Assembly (NCBI RefSeq): GCF_014490665.1 | Contig: NZ_CP061038.1 | Location: 3,906,001-3,970,000, forward strand | Direction: 5' to 3' | Length of the DNA: 64,000 bases | Origin: Sphingomonas alpina | GTDB taxonomy: Bacteria > Pseudomonadota > Alphaproteobacteria > Sphingomonadales > Sphingomonadaceae | Shown here: positions 1 to 13,050 of the stretch, piece after piece | Layout of the letters: each line of letters starts with the position of its first letter | Position numbering within the stretch: the stretch's first letter is position 1 | Translations under genes and position numbers: made by a program | The notes under the pieces: generated by a model | Seen by the model: the letters and a program-made list of their open reading frames with translations, nothing else | What the model was told of the DNA's origin: nothing | The model's database searches: none

Positions 1-238
1 CGTGCGGGACGCCGGCCTCTCCTGTCCGGGCGATGTGTCGATCGTCGGATTCGACGATCTGCCTCTTGCGCGTTTCTTTCAGCCCGCACTGACAACCATC
101 GCACAGCCCAAGGAAATGATCGGTCGCGGTACGGTCGAAATGCTCGTCGGGATTCTCTCCGGATCAGAGAGCCCCGCCGACCAGATCACCTTGTCTCACC
201 AGCTCATCGTCCGAAACAGCACGCAAGCACGGCACTGA
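1..238 (+). CDS. LacI-family transcriptional regulator, C-terminal fragment
   Basis: The open frame enters from the window's left edge and stops with TGA at 236-238, so only the last 78 or so residues are seen. The motif VSIVGFDDLPLARFFQPALT followed by a TTIAQP element is typical of the effector-binding (periplasmic-binding-protein-like) domain of LacI/GalR regulators. The DNA-binding helix-turn-helix would lie upstream, outside the window. It lies beside a hexuronate and galactoside utilisation locus, which fits a carbohydrate-responsive role, but the inducer cannot be deduced. No start can be assigned. Confidence 0.85.
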   Translation, partial: VRDAGLSCPGDVSIVGFDDLPLARFFQPALTTIAQPKEMIGRGTVEMLVGILSGSESPADQITLSHQLIVRNSTQARH

Positions 239-275
239 CAGCCTGCGCGGTCCATATCGACAGGGCCGCCCGCGA

Positions 276-380
276 GCTGAAAACGCAGTCGCGCGCACGC
301 AGGCCGTGGCGATCGCCGCTCAGCTCGACTTGATCGATTCGGCCGTGTCGCGGCTCATCCTATTGGCCCGCGAAGCCTAA
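276..380 (+). pseudogene. Possible coding remnant between the LacI fragment and the receptor gene
   Basis: The 319-bp interval 239-557 holds no clear gene. Within it, the frame ending at TAA 378-380 reads as a plausible amphipathic C-terminus (ending DLIDSAVSRLILLAREA) with no start codon in a sensible place. It may be the tail of a decayed gene or chance. I recognise no family. Confidence 0.2.
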
Positions 381-557
381 CAGTGCCGCAACCTCGAACA
401 GGATCAATTCGAGCACCTTAACCAACCAAATTCAGTTGGAATACGGCACACACTCGCTTCGGCGCACCAAGGCGTCCACGCACGTTGATATGAAATAAGT
501 TGTTGGTGATCTCCGGCAGGCGCGCCATCTCTGGCGCGCCCGTCCAGCAGCAAGATC

Positions 558-2822
558 TCAGAAATTAAAGGACGCGCGAACCCCGCCATAACGCCGAAAA
601 TCACGCGGCAGATTGCTCTGGATAGCCTGGGCATTGCCCTGGTTTCCGTACGAGTTGTTCATGTTGAAGAAATACTGCTTGTCGAAGGCATTGTTCACGA
701 ACGCCACGACTTCCCATTTTTTGTCATGGTCGCGCACGCCAAGCGACAGATTCAGGATGCCATAGCCCTTCTGGATCGTCTCGGGATCGTTGTTGATCCC
801 AAAATTGAATTTGCTCTGATAGTTGAAGGCAGCCTGCACGACGCCGTCCAGTGAGGAGGTGAGCGCGGGCGTATAGTCGCCGCTGAGCGAAAGCTTCCAT
901 TCCGGTGCCTGTGCGGGGCGGTAGCCCGCGAGATTCTGTCGAGCCGGGCTGCCGACGCAACCCTGGGCGGCGCTCTGCCCCGGATAGCATTGCCCAAACG
1001 GGAAGGAGAGGATCTTCGCATCAGTATAGGTAACGCCGCCCGAGAAATTCAGGTCGTCGCCAGCGCGCACCGAGCCCTCGATCTCGACGCCCCGTGTGCG
1101 CAGCTTGCCGACGTTCGCCAGGCGGAAATTGATCGTGCCGTCCGAAAGCGTCTCGATGCCCTGCGCCTGGAAATCGTCGAACGTCGTGTTGAACAGCGTC
1201 GCGTTCAGCGTCACCCGGCGGTCGGCGAACTGGGTCTTGAGGCCGAGCTGCCAATCCTTGGAGGTTTCCGGACGGACCGGCACCAGGCGCGTCGCATTGA
1301 AGCCAGTCCCGACGTCATAGGCTTCGCCCTTGTGACCGGTGGCGTAAGTGAAGAACGCCATGATGTCGGGGGTGAACTTCTGCTGGATGCCGAGCTTGTA
1401 GGTTTCATATGTTTCCGGGTTGTCGCCCGCGAAATAGGGTCGGGCACCCGTCCGGTCCTGGAAAGTCACATAGATCTTGTTACGGCCGACACGCGCGCCG
1501 CCGATGAGCGTGGTGCCCTCGATGATGTCGTACTCGAGCTGACCGAAAGCGGCGTATTGCTTGTTGCCGTTGGTGGCGTACCAGTTCGCGACCGAGAAGA
1601 AGGGACCGCGGACGAAATCGCGCGTCACATCAAGATCCGAATAGAACAGGCCGAAGGTATAGCGGAACGGCTGAGTCCCCGGTGACACCAGCCGCAGTTC
1701 CTGTGAGAAGGAATGCACGTTGAAAGTGCCGGCCTGAGTGTTGTCGAGGGCGGCGATCGCCGACTCATCCTGGTCGAGAATATCGAACTGCTTGAAATGG
1801 TCCCACGCCGTGATCGACACGAGCGAGGCGAAACCGAGATCGAGAGAGCCGCGCAACGACTGGCTGAAGTCGGTATAGTCCGTGCCCGACGTGACGTTGT
1901 TGACGACGTCGGTACTGTCCTCGCCGAACGTCACACCGGGGGCGAATACCGAAGGACCATAGGCAGCGTTACCGCGCAGCCGGGCCGCCGGAGAAACGCG
2001 AATGAACGGGCGCCCGATCGTCGTGTGGCCGTCGATATAGCCGACCTGCGCCGTGAAATTCAGCGTATCGGTCGGCTTCCAGACCAGCTTGCCACGGAGC
2101 GAAAGAATCTCGCGCCCGTTGACCTTATCCCCGTTGAACAGGTTGCGGACATTGCCCTTGAAATTGTCGTAGTTCGCGCTGACGCGGAAGCCCAGCGTCG
2201 GCGAGATCGGTCCCGACAAGGAACCGCTGAGTCCGTATTCGCTATCCGTCGTGGCCAGGCCGCTGATCCGGCCGCTCAACTCGGAGGTCGGCCCTTGGGT
2301 CACGATATTCAGCAGGCCCGCCGATGCTGCGCGCCCATAGAGCGTGCTCTGCGGTCCGCGAAGAACCTCGATCCGTTCGATATCCGAAAGGTCGGCGAAG
2401 GCACGTGCAAGAAACTGCACCGGGACGTCATCGATCTGGACCGCAACGCTCGGTTCGACGCTGGGCGAGAAGGCGAAGGTGCCGATACCACGGATCGATA
2501 TCGACGCGTTCACCGGGTGTTCGGCCGACCGGACGAGCAGCGATGGCGCGGCGCGGGTCAGTTCGGAGAATTCCCGGATTCCCTGCGCTTCCAGCGTCTG
2601 GCCGCTGATGACCTGCACGGCGAGGGGAATGTCCTGGACGCGTTCCTCGCGCTTCTGCGCGGTGACCACGATATCTTCGCCCGTGGCGGTGCTCGGGTCG
2701 GTTGTCGAAGCTCCAGCCTGTTCGGAAGACGCGTCCTGCGCAAGAGCCTGGCCCCCGCCCGCGAATACGAGACCGGTCGCGAGCAGCGCGCGCGCCACTG
2801 CCGTGGTGTTGAGCAATTTCAT
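558..2822 (-). CDS. TonB-dependent receptor
   Basis: An outer-membrane beta-barrel receptor of 754 residues for TonB/ExbBD-energised uptake, probably of an oligosaccharide given its neighbours. The ATG at 2822 is chosen because a GGAAGG ribosome site precedes it and because it starts directly with a signal peptide (MKLLNTTAVARALLATG, ending near AQA); the open frame upstream is not protein-like. A TonB box/plug start (EDIVVTAQKREERVQDIPLAV) follows. The plug contains IERIEVLRGPQSTLYGR, and the protein ends in an aromatic residue (ASFNF), as outer-membrane proteins do. It is transcribed in the same direction as kduI but 254 bp away, with its own candidate operator at 2907-2917. Substrate is inferred only from context. 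Confidence 0.93.
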   Translation of the reverse strand: MKLLNTTAVARALLATGLVFAGGGQALAQDASSEQAGASTTDPSTATGEDIVVTAQKREERVQDIPLAVQVISGQTLEAQGIREFSELTRAAPSLLVRSAEHPVNASISIRGIGTFAFSPSVEPSVAVQIDDVPVQFLARAFADLSDIERIEVLRGPQSTLYGRAASAGLLNIVTQGPTSELSGRISGLATTDSEYGLSGSLSGPISPTLGFRVSANYDNFKGNVRNLFNGDKVNGREILSLRGKLVWKPTDTLNFTAQVGYIDGHTTIGRPFIRVSPAARLRGNAAYGPSVFAPGVTFGEDSTDVVNNVTSGTDYTDFSQSLRGSLDLGFASLVSITAWDHFKQFDILDQDESAIAALDNTQAGTFNVHSFSQELRLVSPGTQPFRYTFGLFYSDLDVTRDFVRGPFFSVANWYATNGNKQYAAFGQLEYDIIEGTTLIGGARVGRNKIYVTFQDRTGARPYFAGDNPETYETYKLGIQQKFTPDIMAFFTYATGHKGEAYDVGTGFNATRLVPVRPETSKDWQLGLKTQFADRRVTLNATLFNTTFDDFQAQGIETLSDGTINFRLANVGKLRTRGVEIEGSVRAGDDLNFSGGVTYTDAKILSFPFGQCYPGQSAAQGCVGSPARQNLAGYRPAQAPEWKLSLSGDYTPALTSSLDGVVQAAFNYQSKFNFGINNDPETIQKGYGILNLSLGVRDHDKKWEVVAFVNNAFDKQYFFNMNNSYGNQGNAQAIQSNLPRDFRRYGGVRASFNF

Positions 2823-2906
2823 GGATTCCTTCCCCTCCCGCGATGAATGCCGAGTCTTTTTGACTTCGAACAGCGCTGTAACTCGCAAGGCCGCATGATG
2901 CAATAG

Positions 2907-2917
2907 TTGTATGATAA
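2907..2917. promoter_or_regulatory. Candidate hexuronate-regulon operator, copy 1
   Basis: TTGTATGATAA lies about 85 bp upstream of the receptor start. The same 11-mer occurs in the opposite orientation upstream of the exuT operon (6500-6510), with matching flanks (GTTGTATGATAA-S-TT). The likely binder is the GntR/FadR protein encoded at 6553-7335. This is a by-eye match, not a scored search. Confidence 0.5.
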
Positions 2918-3075
2918 GTTTAGAACGAGAGGTTAACGCAGGACTATGCTCATCCCGGATATCGCTAGCTAAGTGCGCCTCTCCCTGCTTGTCGCGAATA
3001 TCTGCACAGGAAATCGACGCAATCCGAACCGGCCGAATGCCCGACGTTGTAATACAAATTATAAATCGCAGTGCG

Positions 3076-3912
3076 TCAGCTCAGCTGACAAATGTCCACC
3101 ACGTTCATGTCGTTATAATCGAGATTCTCTCCCGCCATCGCCCAGATGAAACTATAAGCGCGGGTTCCCGCGCCCATATGAACCGACCAGGGCGGCGAGA
3201 TCACGACCTCCTCGTTGGCCATGACGATATGCCGCAACGCGTCAGGTTCACCCATATAGTGGAAGACCCGGTCGTCCTCCGGCAAATCGAAGTAGAGATA
3301 GATTTCCGAGCGCCGTTCATGGACGTGCGGCGGCATGGTGTTCCACACGCTGCCGGGCTTGAGGATCGTCATGCCCAGGCACAGCGAAGCGCTGGCGCAG
3401 GTGTGCGGCAGGATCAACTGGTAGATGCTGCGCTCGTTCGCTGTCTCCAGGCTGCCGCGCTCCATCGGTACCACATCGGAAAGCGCGAGCTTGTGCAGTG
3501 TAAGCGCGCGATGCGCGGGCACGCTCAGCAAGTAGTAGCGAGCGCCATCGCCGGCAAACGTCACCTCGGCTGCGTTCATCGGGATATACAGCGCCTCGCG
3601 CTGCGCAAGTTCGAGCGCCTGCCCGTCCACGGTTACTGTGCCCGCGCTCGCGCCGATATTGACCACGCTCATCTCGCGCCGCTCGAGCAGCGGGCGCCCG
3701 GCATCGCTGGGGGGCTCGGAACGCACCGGCAGCGCAAGCGGACCACCCGCGGGCACGGCGCCACCGATGATGAAACGCTCACCGTGCGAATAGTTGAGGA
3801 TGATTTCGCCCGGCCGGAACAGGTCGCTCACGAGATAGCGGTCACGCAGGTCTTCATTGCTGGCACCCGCCATCATGTCCGGATGGGTGGCATAATAGGT
3901 CTTTTGAAACAC
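3076..3912 (-). CDS. kduI: 5-dehydro-4-deoxy-D-glucuronate isomerase
   Basis: KduI isomerises 5-dehydro-4-deoxy-D-glucuronate, from unsaturated uronates released from pectin, to 2,5-diketo-3-deoxygluconate, feeding the KDG pathway in the cytoplasm. At 278 residues it has the family's usual length. The cupin metal site is visible as HVHERRSE near residues 193-200, and the C-terminus is the typical [14 protein letters not shown] block. The start is GTG at 3912, chosen because GGAG lies 7 nt upstream and because [11 protein letters not shown] is the normal N-terminus. It follows the GH105 gene by 17 nt and is probably the last gene of exuT-GH105-kduI. KduD is not in the window. Confidence 0.95.
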   Translation of the reverse strand: MFQKTYYATHPDMMAGASNEDLRDRYLVSDLFRPGEIILNYSHGERFIIGGAVPAGGPLALPVRSEPPSDAGRPLLERREMSVVNIGASAGTVTVDGQALELAQREALYIPMNAAEVTFAGDGARYYLLSVPAHRALTLHKLALSDVVPMERGSLETANERSIYQLILPHTCASASLCLGMTILKPGSVWNTMPPHVHERRSEIYLYFDLPEDDRVFHYMGEPDALRHIVMANEEVVISPPWSVHMGAGTRAYSFIWAMAGENLDYNDMNVVDICQLS

Positions 3913-3929
3913 CGAATTCTCCAGTGATG

Positions 3930-5078
3930 TCAGAGCGCGGCTACGGCCGTGGCCGCCAGCAGAAAGGCGCCGACGCCGTAGAATTGGGTGTCGCTCGCTT
4001 CCACGCGCTCCGGCTGGTCGCTCACCTGCTGTACCCAGCCGAGACGCCCGTCCGGCTGGATCGCGCGCGTCAGCGCCGTCCAGCCGCGGCGAACCACTGG
4101 CTCATATTCGCGGCGGTCGAGCAGCCCCGCCTTGATTCCCCAGGCTATGCCATAGGTGTAGAAACCGGTGCCGCTGGATTCGGGTGGCGAATCCTCGGGC
4201 GCCAGCAGCGACGGTGCCCAATAACCGTCGGGCTTCTGCAGTGTCTTCAGCTTTGCCGCCATTTCGCGGAACAGCTTCTCCATCCGGGTGCGATCGGCGC
4301 TGCCCGGCGCCAGCAGCGGGATGATTCGCGGCATGCTGGCGAATACCCAGCCATTCCCGCGGCTCCAGAACTGCTTGCGGCTCTTGTCGTCGCGGCGCCC
4401 GAAGAAGCGGCTGTCGCGATAGAAGAGGTGCTCGGCCGGATCGAACAGGAAATCGGTTGTCGCCCAATATTCCTGCATCGCATAGTCGCGGAAACGGCGG
4501 TCGCCGGTCTGACGGGACAGTTCGACCATCGCCGGCGGCGCCATGAACAGCGCGTCGCACCAGCACCAGCGCGTCAGGCACTCGGTGTCGTCATAACCCG
4601 AGGGCGGCTGGTAGAAGGCCAGCGTCACCCGGGGCTTGTGCGTGACGATATAGTCGAACGCCTTGCGCGTCGGCGCCAGCGCGGCCGCGCCCGCGCCGTG
4701 CTGCGCCGCCCATAGATAGGATTGGGTGATGACCAGATCATCGGCGTGAAAGGGTCGGCGTGCCGGCAGCCATTGATTGGCCCGGCCCATGTCGAGGATT
4801 GCCTGACGGATCTCAGGCCGCTTTCCGGCATCGGCCAGCGCGGTCATGCCGATCCAGAACACTGCCTGTTCCCAGGCGCGCGGATTGCGCGTCTCGGTCG
4901 TGATGCGCGACACATGCGTCGCATCCGCCATCCGGGCGAGCTGCCATTTGGCGAGCTTGGTTGCGGTTTCGATCGCCTCCCGTGCCGCGGGTTGGGCGCT
5001 CCGGGGAGACGCTTGAGCAAAGGCCGGCGCGGCCAGGAGTTGCGCAAGCGCAAGCGCGGCGAGCGGACGCAGGATCAT
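3930..5078 (-). CDS. GH105/GH88-type unsaturated glucuronyl (rhamnogalacturonyl) hydrolase
   Basis: This 382-residue enzyme has a signal peptide (residues 1 to about 21, ending AFAQA), so it probably acts in the periplasm. GH105 enzymes hydrolyse the delta-4,5-unsaturated uronate from lyase-generated oligosaccharides by vinyl-ether hydration. Family hallmarks are [12 protein letters not shown] near residues 170-182 (with the candidate catalytic Asp), [25 protein letters not shown] and [13 protein letters not shown] near the end, all in (alpha/alpha)6-barrel order. Its ATG overlaps the stop of the upstream transporter gene by 4 nt (ATGA), indicating translational coupling. KduI, which uses its product, lies immediately downstream. 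Confidence 0.92.
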   Translation of the reverse strand: MILRPLAALALAQLLAAPAFAQASPRSAQPAAREAIETATKLAKWQLARMADATHVSRITTETRNPRAWEQAVFWIGMTALADAGKRPEIRQAILDMGRANQWLPARRPFHADDLVITQSYLWAAQHGAGAAALAPTRKAFDYIVTHKPRVTLAFYQPPSGYDDTECLTRWCWCDALFMAPPAMVELSRQTGDRRFRDYAMQEYWATTDFLFDPAEHLFYRDSRFFGRRDDKSRKQFWSRGNGWVFASMPRIIPLLAPGSADRTRMEKLFREMAAKLKTLQKPDGYWAPSLLAPEDSPPESSGTGFYTYGIAWGIKAGLLDRREYEPVVRRGWTALTRAIQPDGRLGWVQQVSDQPERVEASDTQFYGVGAFLLAATAVAAL

Positions 5079-6394
5079 GGACGGTCCTCGATTAGGGGGG
5101 GCGGGGTGGCGCCGGGGTTGACGGGAATCAACCTTGGGCTGAGCAGATGGAGTGCGGCGAGCGCGACGAAATAGGCGCCGCCCGCAACCGCGAATACCAG
5201 CGCGTAGCTACCCGAAACGTCGAGCACATAACCGATGAACTTGGCGATCAGCATGCCGCCGATCGCACCTGCCGTGCCGCCGATGCCGACAACCGATCCG
5301 ACCGCGGCGCGCGGGAAGATATCGGAGGGCAAGGTCAGCAGATTGGCGGAGAAAGCCTGGTGCCCTGCCGTCGCCAGCCCGATCAGCAATACCGCGACCC
5401 ACAGCGAATCGACATATTGCACAGTAACGATCGGCAACACCGCTACCGCGCAGGCGAGCATGGTGAATTTGCGCGCGCGGTTCGGCGTCAGGCCGGCCTT
5501 GATCATCCGCGACGAGGCCCAGCCGCCGATCACGCTACCCGCGTCCGACAGGACATAGATCACCACCAGCGGCGGGCCGAAGCTTCTGAGGTCGAGCCCG
5601 TAGCGCCGGCCGAGAAAGTCGGGCAGCCAGAACAGGAACATCCACCAGATCGGGTCGGTCAGGAACTTCGGCACCGCATAGGCCCAGGTTTCGCGCACCG
5701 CGAACAGCCGGCGCCATGGCAGGCGTTCGACCGACGGCTCGGGGTCGCTGCGGATCAGCGCGAGTTCCTCGGCGCTCACCCGGTCATGTTTTTCCGGCGC
5801 GCGGTAGATCGCGATCCAGGCGACCAGCCAGACAATGCTGAGCAGGCCCGTCGCCACGAATGCGAAGCGCCAGCCATAAGCCAGCGCCACGGCGGGAATG
5901 AGCAGCGGCGTGACGATCGCGCCGACATTGGCGCCGGCGTTGAAGATGCCGATCGCCAGCGCGCGTTCGCGCTGCGGAAACCATTCGGCCACGGCCTTGA
6001 GCCCGGCGGGGAAATTGCCGGATTCGCCGAGGCCAAGCGCGAAGCGAACCATCGCGAACTGGGCAACGCTATGGACTAGCCCGTGCGCGACATGGGCCAG
6101 CGTCCAGAAGGCGAACGCGGCGGCATAGCCGAAACGTGCGCCGGCAAAGTCCATGAACCGGCCCATGCCGATATAACCGAGCGCATAGGCCGCCTGGAAC
6201 CAGAACACGATGTCGGCATATTGCCCCTCACTCCAGCCGAGATCGGACTGAAGCAGCGGCTTGAGCACGCCGATCATCTGTCGATCGATATAGTTGATCG
6301 CCGTCGCGGCGAAGAGCAGGCCGCAGATCACCCAACGATAACCACGGGCCCGGCGGGCGGCGCCGGCAACGATCGCGTCGCTCTCGCCGCTCAT
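5075..6394 (-). CDS. exuT: MFS hexuronate transporter (ExuT-type)
   Basis: A 439-residue, 12-helix major-facilitator transporter of the anion:cation symporter branch that imports hexuronates. The first helix is followed by AINYIDRQMIGVLKPLLQ, then GLGESGNFPAGLKAVAEWFP and FNAGANVGAIVTPLL, which are diagnostic of ExuT-like proteins. The start at 6394 (MSGES) is chosen over an in-frame TTG at 6478, whose extension is Arg-rich and unlike the family. A short frame with a strong ribosome site ends exactly on this ATG (see 6391-6462). It overlaps the GH105 gene by 4 nt. It could also carry unsaturated di-uronates. Confidence 0.88.
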   Translation of the reverse strand: MSGESDAIVAGAARRARGYRWVICGLLFAATAINYIDRQMIGVLKPLLQSDLGWSEGQYADIVFWFQAAYALGYIGMGRFMDFAGARFGYAAAFAFWTLAHVAHGLVHSVAQFAMVRFALGLGESGNFPAGLKAVAEWFPQRERALAIGIFNAGANVGAIVTPLLIPAVALAYGWRFAFVATGLLSIVWLVAWIAIYRAPEKHDRVSAEELALIRSDPEPSVERLPWRRLFAVRETWAYAVPKFLTDPIWWMFLFWLPDFLGRRYGLDLRSFGPPLVVIYVLSDAGSVIGGWASSRMIKAGLTPNRARKFTMLACAVAVLPIVTVQYVDSLWVAVLLIGLATAGHQAFSANLLTLPSDIFPRAAVGSVVGIGGTAGAIGGMLIAKFIGYVLDVSGSYALVFAVAGGAYFVALAALHLLSPRLIPVNPGATPPPLIEDRP

Positions 6395-6462
6395 GCCGCG
6401 CCTCGCCGGAAACCGCAGCTGGATGCGCGTGCCGAATCCAGCACAGCCATTGCTCTTTGCAT
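6391..6462 (-). CDS. Possible 23-codon leader peptide overlapping the exuT start
   Basis: An ATG at 6462, preceded by GGAGG about 4 nt away, opens a 23-codon frame (MQRAMAVLDSARASSCGFRR and three more residues). Its TGA overlaps the exuT ATG as ATGA. The ribosome site is better than the one directly before exuT, so the peptide may serve to couple translation into exuT. No coding conservation can be judged here. Confidence 0.35.
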   Translation of the reverse strand: MQRAMAVLDSARASSCGFRRGAA

Positions 6463-6499
6463 AATCCCTCCGCCGCAAACCTGCTGCTCGCTTATGAAG

Positions 6500-6510
6500 T
6501 TATCATACAA
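6500..6510. promoter_or_regulatory. Candidate hexuronate-regulon operator, copy 2
   Basis: TTATCATACAA is the exact reverse complement of the motif at 2907-2917. It lies between the GntR gene stop (6553) and the exuT leader/start, where a repressor could block the exuT-GH105-kduI promoter. Confidence 0.5.
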
Positions 6511-6552
6511 CCTTAGCGTTTGTCGTCAACGCATGGCTACAAACGACGTTGA

Positions 6553-7335
6553 TCAGGCCGACCGGTCGCGAACCCGCGCACTGGCGCTCAGCATTGAGTG
6601 CCGGCTGAGGCTCTCCTGCATATGGTGGCGCGCCGCTTCGCGTGCCCGCTGCGGATCCATGCGGACAATCGCATCGACGATCGCGTCATGTTCGCCGCGC
6701 ACCTTTGCGACATAGGCTTGGTGCGCCTCGTCGGGCTGGTCGCGCAGATAGAGATTGCGCGGCGGGACCAGCCGCAAGCCAAGGAAATCAACCAGCCGGA
6801 CATAATAGTCATTCTGCGTCGCGCGGGCGATGGCGAGGTGGAATGCCGAATCCGCCTTGGCCGCAGCGATCGGGTCGCCACTCTGCTCATTCATGTGGTG
6901 CAGCGCTTCCTGGATCCCGCCGATGTCCGCGGTCGTGCGCCGGGCGGCGGCAAGGCCCGCCATTTCGGTCTCCACCGCGAGTCGCATCTCGAGCAGCTTG
7001 ATCACATCGGCCAGTTCGTTGAGTTCGTCCCTGGTGATCTGGAAGGCGCGATATTCTGCGGTATCCGCGACGAACACGCCCGAACCCTGGCGCGAAACCG
7101 TCAGGCCCTGCGCGCTGAGCCGGGCCACCGCCTCGCGCACCACGGTCCGGCTCACATTCTCGGTAAGGGCGATTTCCTTCTGGGTTGGCAGGCGCGAGCC
7201 CGGCGCGAGCCCGCCCGAGCGAATCTGCGCTTCGAGTTTCGCGAACACATCGTCGGTGAGCGACGAAGTTCGTGCCATATCTTCGCCGATGATGTCCCCC
7301 TCCACTGACCGGGCTCCGATGACTCGACTTGTCAT
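6553..7335 (-). CDS. GntR-family (FadR subfamily) regulator of the hexuronate locus
   Basis: A 260-residue regulator. The N-terminal winged helix-turn-helix (LEAQIRSGGLAPGSRLPTQK, then VSRTVVREAVARLSAQGLTV) is followed by an all-helical FCD effector domain (DVIKLLEMRLAVETEMAGLA, then SAFHLAIARATQNDYYVRLV) that in this family binds small acids through a His/Asp metal site. The ATG at 7335 is chosen because GGAG lies about 8 nt upstream; another candidate is 7278. It is divergent from the GH2 operon and upstream of exuT. The degenerate motif copy at 7329-7340 covers its own start, suggesting autoregulation. UxuR/ExuR-like function is inferred from context. Confidence 0.85.
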   Translation of the reverse strand: MTSRVIGARSVEGDIIGEDMARTSSLTDDVFAKLEAQIRSGGLAPGSRLPTQKEIALTENVSRTVVREAVARLSAQGLTVSRQGSGVFVADTAEYRAFQITRDELNELADVIKLLEMRLAVETEMAGLAAARRTTADIGGIQEALHHMNEQSGDPIAAAKADSAFHLAIARATQNDYYVRLVDFLGLRLVPPRNLYLRDQPDEAHQAYVAKVRGEHDAIVDAIVRMDPQRAREAARHHMQESLSRHSMLSASARVRDRSA

Positions 7336-7340
7336 ACGAA
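7329..7340. promoter_or_regulatory. Degenerate third copy of the hexuronate operator
   Basis: TTGTCATACGAA; its reverse complement TTCGTATGACAA resembles GTTGTATGATAA. It overlaps the GntR start codon at 7335 and lies about 80 bp upstream of the divergent GH2 gene. Confidence 0.3.
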
Positions 7341-7354
7341 TCTCCAAATTGTAA

Positions 7355-11583
<4,229 letters not shown>

Positions 11584-11612
11584 GCCAATCCCAACACACG
11601 GAACCGCAGATC

Positions 11613-12881
11613 ATGGAACGACGCAACTTCCTCGCCTCGGCGCTCGGCGCCGGCACGCTTGCCACCATATCGACAGCATCCGCACAGGCGAAGAGCCGGT
11701 CGTCCGCGGTGTCGGGGAGCGGCGTCGCCGATCGCGCCTACATGGTTGATCTTTTGGCGAAAATGGCCAGCCCCGTGCTGGCGCCGATGTCGCAGGGCAG
11801 GCTGCAGACGGTGTTCAAACCCGAACTCAGCCCCACCTGGGATGGCCGCAATCCGAAGGTCGCCTATCTCGAATGTTTCGGCCGCCTGATCGCCGGCATC
11901 GCACCATGGCTCGCGCTGCCTGATGACGCGTCGCCCGAGGGTAAGCTGCGCGCAACGCTACGCGACCAGGCCGTGGCGAGCTACGCCCATTCGGTCGATC
12001 CCGCGAGCCCGGACTATCTGCTGTGGCGCGAGTCGGCGCAGGCGCTGGTCGATTCAGCTTATTACACCAATGCCTTCATGCGCGCGCCGCAGCTTTGGAA
12101 GGCGCTCGACGCGACCACCAAGAAACGCGTGATCGACGAGATCAAGGGCGCCCGCCACTTCTCCCCGCCTTACACCAACTGGCTGCTCTTCGCGGCGATG
12201 AACGAAGCGTTTCTGCTCTCGATCGGCGAGGATTGGGATCCGGTCCGCATCGATCTGGCGGTACGCAAGGTCAATGAATGGTATGTCGGCGATGGCTGGT
12301 ATGCGGATGGCCCGCGCTTCCATTTCGACCATTACGGATCCTATGTGATCCATCCGATGCTGGTCGAGATACTGGAAGTGCTCGTCGCGACCGGCGCCAA
12401 GTTCAACAGTCTCGACGCCAAGGCGCTGCTTGATCAGGCCTATAAGCGCATGCGGCGTTATGGCGAACATCTGGAACGGCTCATCGCACCCGATGGCAGC
12501 TACGCACCGATCGGCCGGTCGCTGACCTATCGCACCGCGGTGTTCCAGCCGCTTGGCCTGCTCAGCTGGCGCAAACAGCTCCCGCCTTCGCTACCCGAGG
12601 GCCAGGTGCGCGCAGCGACCCTGGCGGCGCAGCGGGCGGTATTCGGGTTCGACTCCAACTTCGATGACAAGGGCTATCTGACGATCGGCTTCACCGGACA
12701 CCAGCCGAAGCTGGGCGACTGGTATTCGAACGCCGGCAGCATGTATATCGCATCGGAAAGCCTGATCCCGCTCGGCCTGCCGGCTGACGACAGCTATTGG
12801 AGCAGCCCCGCTGCCAGCTGGACCAGCAGGAAAGCGTTTGCCGGGCAGGATTTTCCGAAGGATTATTATGTAGACTACTGA
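11613..12881 (+). CDS. DUF2264 family protein with Tat signal
   Basis: A 422-residue protein. The start at 11613 gives a twin-arginine leader (MERRNFLASALGAGTLATIS, cut near ASAQA), so it should be exported folded. The body has DUF2264 features: SPPYTNWLLFAAMNEAFLL, YGDGPxFHFDHYxSYVIHPM-like sequence (here GDGWYADGPRFHFDHYGSYV) and APDGSYAPIGRSLTYR. The predicted fold is an (alpha/alpha) toroid resembling glycoside hydrolases or lyases, but I know of no proven reaction. It lies 29 bp after the DUF4861 gene and is probably the last gene of the GH2 operon. Confidence 0.85.
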   Translation: MERRNFLASALGAGTLATISTASAQAKSRSSAVSGSGVADRAYMVDLLAKMASPVLAPMSQGRLQTVFKPELSPTWDGRNPKVAYLECFGRLIAGIAPWLALPDDASPEGKLRATLRDQAVASYAHSVDPASPDYLLWRESAQALVDSAYYTNAFMRAPQLWKALDATTKKRVIDEIKGARHFSPPYTNWLLFAAMNEAFLLSIGEDWDPVRIDLAVRKVNEWYVGDGWYADGPRFHFDHYGSYVIHPMLVEILEVLVATGAKFNSLDAKALLDQAYKRMRRYGEHLERLIAPDGSYAPIGRSLTYRTAVFQPLGLLSWRKQLPPSLPEGQVRAATLAAQRAVFGFDSNFDDKGYLTIGFTGHQPKLGDWYSNAGSMYIASESLIPLGLPADDSYWSSPAASWTSRKAFAGQDFPKDYYVDY

Positions 12882-13050
12882 CGCCAACATCCAACGTTAG
12901 CCCTCAGGCCGCTTTGGACCGAGAAGCCTCAACACCAACCGATCGCCCAAGTAATCCAGCGATGATTGCCGCGCGGCTTTCCGAGTTAGGGCGGATCGCA
13001 ATCGCAATTTACGCACCGCCAACTAGCCTAGCACCGAAGAAGCGCTTGCG

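Noticed and set aside
1713..2846. 377-codon plus-strand frame opposite the first TonB receptor
   Set aside because: Receptor signal peptide and plug motifs on the minus strand account for this DNA.
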